Part shown: in pieces, positions 34,417 through 45,815 of the stretch
How the letters are laid out: every line of letters begins with the position of its first letter
How positions within the stretch are numbered: the stretch's first letter is position 1
From: Cryptomeria japonica
Lineage: Eukaryota; Streptophyta; Pinopsida; Cupressales; Cupressaceae
Direction of reading: 5' to 3'
DNA: 64,000 nt
Assembly: GCF_030272615.1 (NCBI RefSeq)
Contig: NC_081409.1
Location: forward strand, 24,386,406 to 24,450,405
Made by a program: the position numbers and the translations under genes
Notes under the pieces: model-generated
Seen by the model: only the letters and a program-made list of their open reading frames with translations
Told to the model about the DNA's origin: nothing
Database searches by the model: none

Positions 34417-36890
34417 TCAGACCCTGATCCTGAGGTGGTTCCTCTCTCGCACCAAATCCTCAATCTCATCTGCCTGGCCCTGGCAGATCTCCCGCAGCCT
34501 CACCACCTCATCCTCCTCAGAGTCTTCGCTCTCCGCCTCTGCCTGTGGCTCCTCCTCTACAGGTGCCTGTCCCTCAACCTCTGCCTGCACCTGTCCCTGT
34601 GCCTGTATAGGTACCTGTGGCTGCACCTGTCTCTGTCCCTCTGGCTGCACCTGTCTCTGTCCCTCTCTGGGACCCTGTGCTGCTGGCACTTGTAGGGGCA
34701 GTCCACCCCGTCCTCTCACCACCGGAGCTGCTCTCTCCTGTCCTCCCTCCCTCCGAGGTGCCACCCGCCTCTCTCCCACCACTACCCTCCGCCTCCGCCG
34801 GCCCCTACCTCCATCCCCTCCTCCATCATCATCCTCTCCTCCACCCTCTCCATCCAGTGGCTCTGTCGGATCTGTCAATATAGGAAATGGATGCTCTGCC
34901 CAGTACGCAGAGTACTCTGCATCCATCCCTGCATCATCTACCTCTGGCCACATGTCCCATGGCATCGGCATCATCTCCACTAGCTGCGTCACCGCCTGAT
35001 CATATGATAGCAGTGGGCCAAACTGCACTTGATCTCTGACTGTCCGGGCATACATGCCCGAGCCTCGTGGCATCCGCTGAATCCGCCCGAACTGCCTGCA
35101 CACCCTGTCTACCAGCTGCCTCTCTAGAATATAGGGCGTCTGCCCCATCAGATACCTGCTCCTAAACACATATGGTAGCTCCAAGGCATCGTCCTCCCAC
35201 TCCTCGCACCCCAGGTACGACCTCCAGATCACCATGTCAATATCATCAATGACTCGCCTCCAATGCTCCAATCTCCCAATCCGAGGCTGGGATGTGATCA
35301 TGTCATACAGGTGCACGAAAATCTGTCCCTGTCCTCTGCCTCTGAAATGAATGGGCCATGTGATGGGAAGGTGCTCATAGGCCCACACCTGCAACAGAGT
35401 CACACCGCAGCCCAAACCCACTGATCCGTGGTATACAAACTGATGCAGCTCATAATACAAATGTGCCAGGACACATGGCCCCCATGCATACCTAGTGTGC
35501 TCTGCCATCAGCGTCTCCAAGGCCCCTCCCCAGCCCACTGCCAATCCTCGTGTGGCCCTATTTGGACACAAATATCCACTGATGACTCCCCCAACAACTG
35601 CCGGCAATGCTAATCCTGTGGCAGTCATGGTGTCCCAGGCTACATGACCTGCTCGCATCTCCAACTCAGGATCCTGAAAAACCCGTCTCAGTGCCTCCCT
35701 GTCACCGTCACGGTCGTAGGGAATCAACTCTCCATCAATAGGAACATGCAGAATCCTATATACATCCTCTAATGTCACTGTCATCTCACCCATCGGCAGG
35801 TGAAACGTGCATGTCTCTGAGTGCCATCTCTCGGCCAACGCAGTCAGCAACCCCATGTTTGCCCGAAACTCGGGCACATAGAGCATATGTGTGAGACCCA
35901 TCTGCTCAATAGAAATCATGTCCTGGATCGACAACTCTGGTCGCAGTCTCTGAGTCGATGGGAATCTCTCCCGTGACTCTAACATCGGCAAATACTCCTG
36001 CAGTCAAGCAACTCAATCATGTCAGTTATCGTGGCATTCACTGTTTATCACAAAATGCTACTTGCTACCTAAATGCATCTGGTTATCTATCCTAGTGACA
36101 CTCACTGTTCATCACAAAGTGTTGCTATCTACCCTAAGTAGTGCTCCCTGTTCATCACAAAGTACTACGTGTATGACATTCCCTGTTCATCACAAAGTGT
36201 CACTCACATTCGCACTCCCTGTTCATCACAAAGTGCTGCCTATCTTGGTGCTCCCTGTTCATCACAAAGTGCCTGGATCTATCCTAATCTTTCTAGAGGA
36301 CCTGCTTGAGTGTATCCTCTCAGCAGCTTATCCAATCGACAGCGTATGTTCATCACAGAACTGTCGATTTGACCTAAACGACTAAAACCATGCATTTAAA
36401 CACACAAACGCACTTTTACAACACACACGCGCTTTTAACTCATAAACACGCTTATAGACTGCACAAACGCACTTCTGAAACACAGACGCGTTTTATGAAC
36501 ACAAACGTGCCTATGCCAGACACAAACGTGACCAGGGAACACAGACGTCCCTACATGACATAAACGCTCCTATAAAGCACAGACGCTGCTACATTTCACA
36601 AACGCGTCTGCATTCAACACAAACGCGGTTCCAGGCACAGACGCGCCTGGACCCGACACAGACGCGCCTGTTGGACACAGACGCGCCTGGCGCTGACACA
36701 GACGCGGTTGCGCATTTTTGCACTTTTTAAATATCCTATTCCTAGCGCATTTATTGCTCCTAAACATGCATTTATGACAAAACTCGAAATGCGTGAAAGT
36801 ACGAGGAGGTTTTCGGGTACTTACCGGCTCTCCTGCATCGGCTGGTCGCTGGAATCGGTGGACACGGTCAAATCTATGAATGAATGCCAT
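34417..36890 (-). CDS. Antisense plant mobile domain (PMD) protein of Ty3-B, two predicted exons
   Basis: The main exon (35997-34417) is open for about 527 codons. Its N-terminal 330 residues read as a plant mobile domain (FHLPMGEMTVTLEDVYRI, GWGGALETLMAEHTRYAWGPCVLAHLYYELH, WEDDALELPYVFRSRYL). The rest is low-complexity: acidic and Gly-rich, then RGRRRRR, a Gln/Val/Pro-rich segment and a coiled-coil-like end. A CAG acceptor precedes 35997. A first exon at 36890-36825 starts with ATG, encodes 22 residues ending DAGEP and stops at a GTAAGT donor; both junctions are phase 0. Unlike gag-pol the frame is intact. Transposon-borne PMDs are known; the function here is unknown. Confidence 0.8.
36100..36275. 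repeat. TTCATCACAAAGTG tandem repeat (Ty3-B)
   Basis: Five copies of TGTTCATCACAAAGTG, spaced about 30-45 bases apart, lie in the predicted PMD intron. They correspond to 8545-8775 in Ty3-A. Confidence 0.85.
36400..36715 (-). repeat. CACAGACGCG decamer array, 3' end of Ty3-B
   Basis: About fourteen CACAGACGCG-like units occur, the best conserved at 36597-36705. They are reverse-complementary to the two leader arrays of the same element and lie in the predicted PMD intron. Confidence 0.85.
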
Positions 36891-36980
36891 CGCTGCTGAC
36901 TGCTGCTGCTCTTTTCTCGCTCTACACTGTGATCTTCTAAGGGTGTGGATGACAATGAGGATGTCTTTTGCCCATGGTCT

Positions 36981-36988
36981 ATCTTATA
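36981..36988 (-). promoter_or_regulatory. TATA box of the antisense PMD gene
   Basis: The minus strand reads TATAAGAT about 90 bases upstream of the predicted PMD start codon. Ty3-A keeps the same TATAAGAT in the equivalent place near 9418. Transcription would start roughly 30 bases downstream, inside the element and against gag-pol. Confidence 0.5.
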
Positions 36989-37220
36989 GCCTACCCTCGC
37001 CCTGGCCTTCATTTCCCGAGTCAGTATTCTTCATCCTGTGACTTTGTCACTTTATCCAATCAGTCCATTCTATCTCGTCTTTCTTATCGAGAGATTGTCT
37101 GCACTCTTTCCAGACTTTTTCATCCAATCTCTCGAGGGGGCATATAATTCCTTATTCTGGGGCAACTTTGTGTCAGTTCATCTTATTTTCTTTGAAACAA
37201 CGCGACAAGCCGCATTGTCT

Positions 37221-37235
37221 CAAAGAGGGGCAAAA
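37221..37235 (+). other. Polypurine tract of Ty3-B
   Basis: AAAGAGGGGCAAAA directly precedes the 3' LTR. Confidence 0.8.
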
Positions 37236-38008
37236 TGTAGACACCTAAAATTGTCATGTCTAATTAAATAAATATTTTATTTATTTAATTATCTAAGCCT
37301 AATTCTTCTATTAATTAAATAAATCTTTATTTATTTAATTAATTCATTTATCCTCTTCTAGCCTTATTTCTCATTTAAATAAATACATTTATTTATTTAA
37401 ATTATCCCTTTCCTAAATTAAATAAATATTTTATTTATTTAATTGTCCTACTTCTTCTATTAATTAAATAAATCTTTATTTATTTAATTAATTCATTATC
37501 TTTTTCTACACATGACACATGTCATTCATCTCTTATTTCCTACACTACCTACCTCTTTCATTATTTTGGTATTTCTTATACCTACCCTCTAATCCTAGCC
37601 GACCTCTCTTTTTACACCTCTCAATCTTATCCCTCCATTTCATATTGTGTCTTCTATTTAAGGAGATGCTTTCTTCATTGTCAAACCCTAATGACTGATT
37701 TTGGAGTACTTGACTACACTACAATTCCACTTGCAACCACATTCCGTTCTTTGTTGAGCTCTTGTGCATACCAAAAATCTGAGAGCAAGTATATCAAGCA
37801 AGATCAATGGAGATAGGAAGAATGGAGATCAAAACCCTAGTGGACATGTGATGGTATAATCTTTGTGATTTTGAGTTATTTGCATTGTCTTAGGTAATCT
37901 TCATATGTTATGGTGGATCTTTGTTGTTGTTAGGCTAGGGTTTAGTGGTTGAATCCATTTTAGTCTTTCAATATTATTGTTTATTGTTATCCATTTTCAC
38001 CATATACA
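37236..38008 (+). repeat. 3' LTR of Ty3-B
   Basis: It has 773 bases, identical to the 5' LTR except for T instead of C in the stretch AATTA(C/T)CTAAG near the start. Confidence 0.95.
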
Positions 38009-38095
38009 CAAACTACTATTAAATAAATTTCCTAAGTAAACTTAAGTAAGGTGTAATAATATCCTTAATGAATAATTATTTACACCAACAAGATT

Positions 38096-40240
38096 AATGG
38101 TAGCATGAAAATTGTAAGGAAAAGAGAACATCTTTGCATTGACTATCAAATTGACAACAAAAATAAATATTTTTAGAGGCTAATGATTCCAAGCACAATA
38201 TTGAAGGCAAGATCAAGGGGTTTAGTTTTTAAGGTTCTCTCCATAGCACAAGTGATTTCATGATGTTGTCTATCTTTCTAAACATATATGTAGAACGTGT
38301 GATGTAAAATCAAATAGCAGTAAAATGAGATTTTAAATATTTTTTAGAATATTTTTATAATGTTGACAAATGGTTTTTATTTATTTATAATAATAAAAAA
38401 ATAAAAGTTTTGAAGGTAAATAGTGTTTTAAGTGTTGTTTATGAATTATGAATGATAATTTGTGCAAATAAAAGTTTACTTTCTATAAATTGAATGTATA
38501 GAAATATTAAGTTATGGGAATAATAATAAATAAAAACTCAATATAATATAAATTTCATTCGTTTGTGTAAAAAAATTGTAAATTAGATATGCTCATTGCC
38601 TAGTATTTTGTGTAAAATTGTAATTGATCCTAGGTCCACTCTAGACCATAAATCAATTGTATATTTTGTAGATAACCTCTGACATGTGATCATAATATGA
38701 CATAATGTAAATGTTAAATCTTATATTATTGACCATTTTGGCTTGTTTATTATTTACAAATCTTTTTTTAATTTGGTGGTTGACAAATACTTATTGACTT
38801 ATTATTTTTCTTATAAGAGAGTTATTTTCTTGATTAGATAAGCTCGAGGAAGGGATTAGACCCATTACATATAATCCATGAAGGAAAATGAAATGAATCT
38901 CGCAAGATATGAGATTAGCAGAATAAAAACAATTAAAAAATAAAGTGAGATGGGCCTAAGAGGTATGCAAAGCTTAAGACTTATTGGGAACATTATGCAA
39001 GCTATTTTGATATGCTAAGGAACAAATAGGAATGGACCTAAGGCTTTGAGATAACTTATGATCTATGCAAAGCTTATAATATGACTTTAGGATGACGGAT
39101 ATGCAAATATGAAAATCTATTGTGGAACCTATGGATGTTTGAAACAAGTCTTTTGATATTTCGAGACAGTTTGAGATTTTAGAATGTTGGAATCTCTTGG
39201 AAAAAATGGACAGGTTTATTTTTTTGATTGGTTGGAAATATTTGAAGTGTTTTGGACTAGTTTGGATTTTTGAAATGATAGTGTTTAGCATGAACAATTA
39301 TAGATGACAGTAGATAGAGATGGTTGTTTGTGACTTGACTCTAAAACGCACTCAGAGTTTGAGAAAGGGGCCTCAATCATCCTAGATTTTACTGGTATTA
39401 ACAGATAAAAGTACTTTTGAAGCATGTGTTGCCTAAGATAGAAAGAGGATACTACTTGTTGAGTCTCCACTCAGATAAATCCAAATACTGAAACAAAGCA
39501 GACAACTAGAGATATTAGTGACAATGGCTCCCCCCATAGCATAGGCACACCAAATTTCTTTTTTCCTAAGATCCAAATATCTTATGAACTGAGGAAAATT
39601 CTATCTCTATAATGAATACTAGCAATGTGGTGTGGCTTCAGAGGTCCAACCTCCTACACCAACAGGCAACAAGGTTTTGGGCTAGTAAAACTCTTGGCTC
39701 GTAGTAATTCTTTGAGGAACAAAGCTGATATGTGGATGTTGTAAAGCAAGCTACTTAAAGATCTGAAAACCCTTATCAAAAGACTCAAATCTAGATTTCA
39801 CTCCAACTACAAGCAACCTTTTGGCAAAGCCTTTTATATAGTGGCCCAAAGAGATATACCACTTAAAACTACTATGAGGTAATTAAATCCCCAAAGTGTT
39901 TCAATTTTGAAATGCCCCTATAAGGTGATGAAATCCACACAAAAGTATTCCTCTACTAAAAAGATAAAAGCAGGTGTTGTTGTCACCTTTCACTTTCTCC
40001 CAAGATCCTGAAGGCAGGTGGAAAGATACTTGATGCAACAGTGAGCCCACCCTATAGAATGATCAAGTGTTCAAAACATGGAAGACAAAGGTTAATTACC
40101 TTAAACAAATCACTTGTGAGTTAATCTAAACAAAAGACAATCCACGTCCATTCCATTAAGAAAATTCAGGTGTGAGCTAATATATATCAATCAAATAAGT
40201 TTGTTTGAGCTTTTAGTCTTTTACAATCATCCCGCACCAA
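38096..40240. other. Intergenic DNA, no gene recognised
   Basis: It is AT-rich sequence, 65-70% A+T by impression. The first bases are the right flank of element F and would be the continuation of psi-NLR1. Short ORFs lack domain features. Confidence 0.5.
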
Positions 40241-40245
40241 ACAAA

Positions 40246-40935
40246 TTAGTAGTTTGATATTTTGTAAGAAGATATAGATGTATTCAACAATGGGGAAGGG
40301 GATTCCCCCAAAGGAGGACTTTGGAAACCTAGACCTTCTTTGAAAAAGTGTGATGTAGATTTCTCATGACCATCAAAACTTTGTTGCACACATCCTAAAC
40401 TATGTCCATTGTATCCATGTATAGAATTAAATATATGTGTTGAAATGTCTATAGGAGAGGGTCTATTCTTAGTGTAAAAGTCTAAAGAGCCCCCATTATC
40501 AACAAGACGTGTTGGAAGTAGAGGTGGGAATTGATTTAGAAGAAGCTTGGATAAATGACACACAAGGATCCTTTAAGGCTTCATTCTTGGATGGAGGGAT
40601 CTTATACCCATTGAAAGAGGGTGTAAAGTCTAATGTACCCCAAATCCTTGCTAGGGAAGTGTGATTGGTAGGAAACTGTGTTGTTAAAATAATCATACTA
40701 TTAAAGGGAGAAATGCATCCTACTACATCATCAAGAAAATCATATAAGGACTAGGGTTAACCTTCATTGTGTTAAGCTCATTGTTATATATGAATTTGAT
40801 TGTACAATGAAGAGTAGAAGGGACTTCTTTCATAGCATGAATCCACAGTCTACCTAGAAGAAGGTTATAACTAAGAGTGTTGGGCATGACATGAATAGGA
40901 GTAGGTAAATTCATGGGTCCTACTTTGATAGGTAA
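40246..40935 (-). pseudogene. Ty3/gypsy protease-region remnant
   Basis: The minus strand at 40914-40723 encodes LSYNLLLGRLWIHAMKEVPSTLH, close to the protease stretch of Ty3-A and Ty3-B (LTYNILLGRPWIHEMRAVPST). Sequence down to 40246 stays weakly coding-like with frameshifts and stops. No other pol domain or LTR was found near it. Confidence 0.65.
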
Positions 40936-42228
40936 TATGACTATACAAAGTGACTATCTAGGAGCATTATAAAAACCATGAGCACAAAGAGGATCAGGTT
41001 GAATAATATAATAATCTTGATTTATATATCTTATCTAATAGTTCAACACAACAAATATTAAGTGTTGACTAATTATGAATTAAGATACCTCTTATGTTTA
41101 ACCTCTATTAAAATACCTCTTATGTTTAACCTCTATTAAGATACTTATTTTTAACCTCTATAGAAGGAAATTCACCTTGTGAGAATATCATATCATTTGG
41201 TTTAGAAGAAGGATGATGAACCACCCTTTGTGTGAGTGTAAAAGAGACAAAACAAAACACTATCATATTGAGTCAATTTCGATGCCCTTAAAAAAGTAAT
41301 ATGAAATTGAGACTGTTAAATAATTGCACAATTGAAACCAATTGAGTTGTTGTCTACTGAATTAAACTAAACCTAACTAATATAATAACACCAACATTTT
41401 CCCCTTATTACATTAATTTGAACAAGACTGGAACATTGCAACAGTTTTGAACCCAACACTTCTAGAGACATTGATGAAGCATTTTCACCAATCCTCCTCA
41501 CTCACCTAGGAAACACCAAATTGACAACATTAGTGTATCTCCTTATTGTAGAACCTGCAACCATCTACACAACATGAGAAAATATAAAAAGGTCCCCACC
41601 CTCTATGCACAATGATACACATTGAATCCAAAATTCAACATCTCCTATAAGTGTGTCTAATGCCTCCTCTAATGTTGCACATGAGATGCCTTTCCTCCAA
41701 AAGTCCACATCACCTTTGTGTCTACCTAATGCATCCTCAAAATTTATCGAAAAAATCCTTCCTCTGCCACACAAACCATATTTCTGCACATGAAATACCT
41801 TTCATCTAAAAGTCTAGATCTCCTCCAAGTCTATCTAAAGTCACTTCAACTTCTCGATAAATCGGTGCTCAAATGTGAATACGCCAAGTGTACCCACAAG
41901 AAATCTTATCCCCCTTTATCTTTCAAGGGACATATAATGCCAAAACCCCTCTTGTCTTCAGGGACACAAATGTGGTGCTTCTCTTGCAATGAATCATCCC
42001 TATGTGAGAAACCAACTTGGGATGATAGATAACCTTCTACCTCCATTGCCTCCAACCTCTAATAGGATATTCTCTACTCTCTAAAGCACAAATATTTCAT
42101 CAATTTTGGCAAGATGAGGTGAGTCATAATCATCATCATTAGATGAATCATTTGTATGCACCAAAAAATAGCAAAATTGAGTTTCATCTTTAGCGGTAGC
42201 ACAAATTTTATTTTTCTTCAACTTCCCC
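40936..42228. other. Degraded DNA with a short imperfect repeat
   Basis: No gene is recognised. A duplicated string (ATACCTCTTATGTTTAACCTCTATTAA) lies near 41087-41135. At about 41620-41820 the phrase GCACATGA-ATGCCTTTC followed by AAAAGTC recurs two to three times with TCCAAG/TCTACCTAA words, suggesting an old tandem repeat. Confidence 0.4.
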
Positions 42229-42770
42229 TCAATGAGATCTTTGGTTCACTGAATTTTCCTCAACAATTAAATTACTATTGTTATCTTTACTTCCTTCATC
42301 AATCAAAGAAGAAATTATAGTTTCCAAACTAGGACTAATATTGTTTAAAGTGAGAACAATATGATCAAAATTTGGAGGCATACTGCCAAGTAATATTGCC
42401 TTGGCATCGTCATTATTGACTTTGGTTTTTACACCTACAAGTTGATTAAGGAGAGAATAAAAATTACTTATTTGTTGAACAATATTATCTCCCTCTTTCA
42501 TCTTCAACACAAACAATTTTTTTTTTATGGATATTTTAGCACTTGAAGCCCATCAACAAAATAAAGTACTAAGCCTATCCCATATTTCCTTTGATGTCTG
42601 TTAGATCAATATGATACAAATATGCATCAGGTAAACCAAGACTAATCAATGCAAAAGCCTTGCTATCTTTATCTATTCATTTTGTCACTTCATCTGCATT
42701 TTGTGGCTTTTCTGCAGTTCCACTTACAATATCCCATAATGTGATGCCCCACCTACTTGGACATAAAAAC
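42229..42770 (-). pseudogene. Ty1/copia gag remnant
   Basis: The minus strand encodes a UBN2-type gag fragment: SKAFALISLGLPDAYLYHI near 42700-42630, then LKMKEGDNIVQQISNFYSLLNQL and ILLGSMPPNFDHIVLTL at 42516-42330. It is broken by stops and a frameshift near 42530. No adjoining pol is visible, so only this fragment survives. Confidence 0.75.
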
Positions 42771-43690
42771 TACATATTTTGATGCTACTTTGGGACACCT
42801 TACTTCACTATAATGATAGGGGTATCTAGTTTATGATTTGACATTGAATAAAGTTACATTGCATGGTTATCATAGTTTAATTATGTTCTAAGAGTCTTAT
42901 AAACTTAAGGGATGATTGATATTGTATTTTTTTCTTTGTTGACATGTGGTAATAACTAAAGTGAACTCAATTCAAAAATAGATGAAGCATAGTGATTTTT
43001 CTTACATCGGAATAAAAGATCTTTTAATAATTGATCATTACTCTCATGATATGAATGGGTATAGTAATAGGTAGAGAGCTTCTTAGTTTTGACTAGTAAT
43101 GTGGTAAAAAGATAATATAAAAAGTATAACATTTGATCAATTTGTAATTAAGGTTAATTGAACCTTTAGTTATTTGACATTATAACAAATATGAGGATGA
43201 CAATTTGAAATTGTTTGATGTTTCTTATAATGTGATTTGTTCCAAATGTTATAATTTAGTCCAATGAAAGATGACAAATTATAGTGGATTTCTATCCATA
43301 GATTTAAGTGAATAAAGTGGACATTATGAGTCTTTTCTTAGAGAAATGAGGTAGATGCAAATAATAAATCTTGAGAAAGAATTAAATGAGGTGGTGATGC
43401 AAAAAGTGTTCCTCTATGAATTATAGTTCAAATGATTTAGTTATTTTATGATAGGTTTGAGTACAAATAAATTAATGTATTTTTAGTTATGTATACTAAT
43501 TCCACTAATTACTATGATTGAGTTTGATTTGAGCATAGTTTTGAAGGAATAGAAGGGGTGTAAGTAGTCTTCATTTGGTGGGGATGTATACTTATAAAAG
43601 ATTTTGACCAATGCAAGGATGCAAGAGAGAAGGTATGGATTCTTAACCTATTTTAATTTAATGTGAAGATAAAGTCAGTCAAAAAAAAAG
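42771..43690. other. Intergenic AT-rich DNA, nothing recognised
   Basis: No coding pattern, repeat or element end could be supported in this stretch. Confidence 0.4.
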
Positions 43691-45190
43691 AAAAGAAAAG
43701 AAGTTCAATTTGAAGAGTCACGACAGAAAAGGGCAATGAAGAGGAAACACAATCATTGGCTAGTTCTTCCAGTATGCAAGAAGTTGAAATGTTTGCATAG
43801 GAAGCTAGGTGTCAGTCACAAGAAAATGATAATATTGTACAAGCTTAGGATATTCTTTGCATTGGTGCCTCTCATAGACCCATTCAGCCAAAAATTCAAG
43901 GGCATGAACTTCCTCCCAATTCAGAACAATAGGATCAAGATTGTTTCATTGAACCAATTCTTGGAGACTTGGAGGAAATTTTGTAGGAGCAGTCCAGCAA
44001 ATGGAAGTTCGGGATCAACCAACAACCACTCCAGATTGGCTGAAAGAAAGGATGAGAGAAAAGCCATAAGAAGATATGGATCTTGTATAGGAATTGGAGG
44101 AACTTCTAAGAATAATAGAAAAACTAGAAGAAAAGAAGGTAGTGAGGATATTTTCCAAAATTACAAGAGATGGGACAAGATCTAGAACACTACATTTAGC
44201 TATGCCCAGGGTAGAAAAGGATAAAAGTGAGATCATGCCTGATGAATATGAGATTAGAGAAGTTGAATTTGGGGTGTTCTTCCATGACACAAGTGGTGGA
44301 AGATTTTTATGAATATTCTTTGGGACTGAAAGAACAAATACAAAAATTGAAGGAAAAGAATAAGAGGTTGAAGAGTGAAAATAAGGCATTGTGTGAATAT
44401 GTGCGAAACCTAAAGCATCCACTCAGAGAGGAAGATCCATTCTTTGTTCTTCCCTCTTCTATTCCTAAAGAATCCATTAAAATAATTTTGAAGAAATAAG
44501 GAGAAGAGCTTATTATTCTAAGGAATGGGTTGAAGATGTCTTCACAATGGCTAGAAAAATCATCAAAGACCTAGCTCAAATCCACTAGAAAATTCATGTC
44601 ATCTTGAGCAGGCTTGAAACTATGGAAATTTTATGGGAATATGTACATATTTATCAGGATTTGACTATTCTGCAATTAAGGGTATTGATGAAAGTTCCTA
44701 GGAAGACTTTCATTGATGGGAAGGTTGTCCAAGAGAATTAAATTTTTTACTTCCCACAAAGGTTCTATGTTGTTTGCACTAGAAAGGAATCTTTTGAAAG
44801 ATTCAGGATGGAGTCTAAATCATTTAATACTGAATCAAGAAGATACATAGATAATTCTTCAATGTAGTTGAGGCATTATTAGTTGACTTCCTGAAGAACA
44901 AATTGCATGAGTTATTCTTTGTGGAATCTTTTCCCAAGATGCATTTGGAAAATATTTCCCTATTCTCTGGAGCACAATGCGAAGAACTCAAGAGGTGGCT
45001 GGAAGTTGGGAGAAAATTTTCTCCAAGTGCGAAGAAGATATTTCCTTGTTGGAGTTCAAGATGGAGAATCTATCAAGTATCCCCATAGGAGAATTGGAGG
45101 CTACCATTACAAGATTCATTGAATTTTCCATTAATGAGAGAGATAATGGTCATCCATTCTTGGATGAGAATCTTTTGATCACATGATGGC
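43691..45190 (+). pseudogene. Degraded coding-like region of unknown origin, with a coiled coil
   Basis: Plus-strand frames read like protein over 1.5 kb but switch frame and carry stops. One stretch (44227-44499) ends in a clear heptad-rich segment, LKEQIQKLKEKNKRLKSENK, typical of a coiled coil. The base composition is less AT-rich than the flanks. I do not recognise the family; a retroelement gag-like or host gene remnant are both possible. Confidence 0.35.
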
Positions 45191-45815
45191 ATAGTGGTGC
45201 ATTCATTAGTGGGAATATTTGACCAGGGTGGTGGCTAATTTAACACATGGTAGCTATCATACTTAATGAAATAAATGAAGCATATTTTTCATGTTGGGTG
45301 AACTTGGATGGAGTCGATAATTGATTGCATAGTGACCATTCTTTGAGGTGGTGTTATATTCATTGCACAATTGGCAAACTTTGCATAATGATGCATTTAT
45401 TGCATTATGGGCACCATTTTTGGCAAAAAGTGTAATTAATTGATAATGGGTGTAGTGAATCATTAATGTATTTTCCCACTATATGGTATCATAAACTTGG
45501 AATCTTTGGTCAAACCATAATTAGGGTTTTCATGTTGAATCTTAGTTGTTGATTAGTTTGCAATCAGGGCCATCCATTTTCAAGTTGGAGGCCTATAAAA
45601 GGGGGTCACCCCTTCATTTGTAATGGGTGGAGATTGTATTAAATTTTGACATGATAAGTTATTGAAGTAATAAAATATGATACATTGTTCTCTGATGGTG
45701 TACACTTGTGTTATTTCTTATCTTGTATGGTTTCTCTTTCCACACTTAGAGTAGATTTATTTCAAGCATTTAGGTGAACAAAGTTAAGCATTAGCATCTT
45801 CAATCTCCCCCTTAA
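45191..45815. other. Stretch next to the copia remnant; possible old LTR
   Basis: No gene is seen. A purine run next to the copia RNase H end (minus strand AAGGGGGAGA, about 45808) implies that the 3' LTR of that element would lie to the left here, but no second copy is available to delimit it. Confidence 0.35.

Larger units (their letters stand above)
21704..38008 (+). mobile_element. Ty3-B: complete, recently inserted Tat-type Ty3/gypsy element (16.3 kb)
   Basis: Both 773-bp LTRs, primer-binding site, gag-pol, polypurine tract and a perfect CAAAC target duplication (21699-21703 and 38009-38013) are present. The LTRs differ at one base that I could find. Pol has the order protease, reverse transcriptase, RNase H, a second archaeal-type RNase H, and integrase without chromodomain, which is the Tat pattern. 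About 4.9 kb lies between pol and the 3' LTR and carries an antisense PMD gene. Six in-frame stops make gag-pol defective. Confidence 0.95.
20388..38090 (-). mobile_element. Element F: short non-autonomous LTR element, interrupted by Ty3-B
   Basis: Two LTR copies (20388-20878, and 21331-21703 continuing at 38014-38090) flank only 452 bases of internal DNA. On the minus strand each LTR starts TGTTGGTGTAAATAATT. The purine tract AAGGGGGGG lies at the inner edge of the left copy, giving minus orientation. Flanks AGATC (20383-20387) and AGATT (38091-38095) suggest a 5-bp target duplication with one change. The size resembles TRIM-type elements. A 132-codon minus ORF in the centre has no recognised domain. 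Confidence 0.75.

Noticed and set aside
34412-34999. 195-codon plus-strand ORF rich in Ser and Cys
   Set aside because: It is the antisense shadow of the low-complexity tail of the PMD protein.
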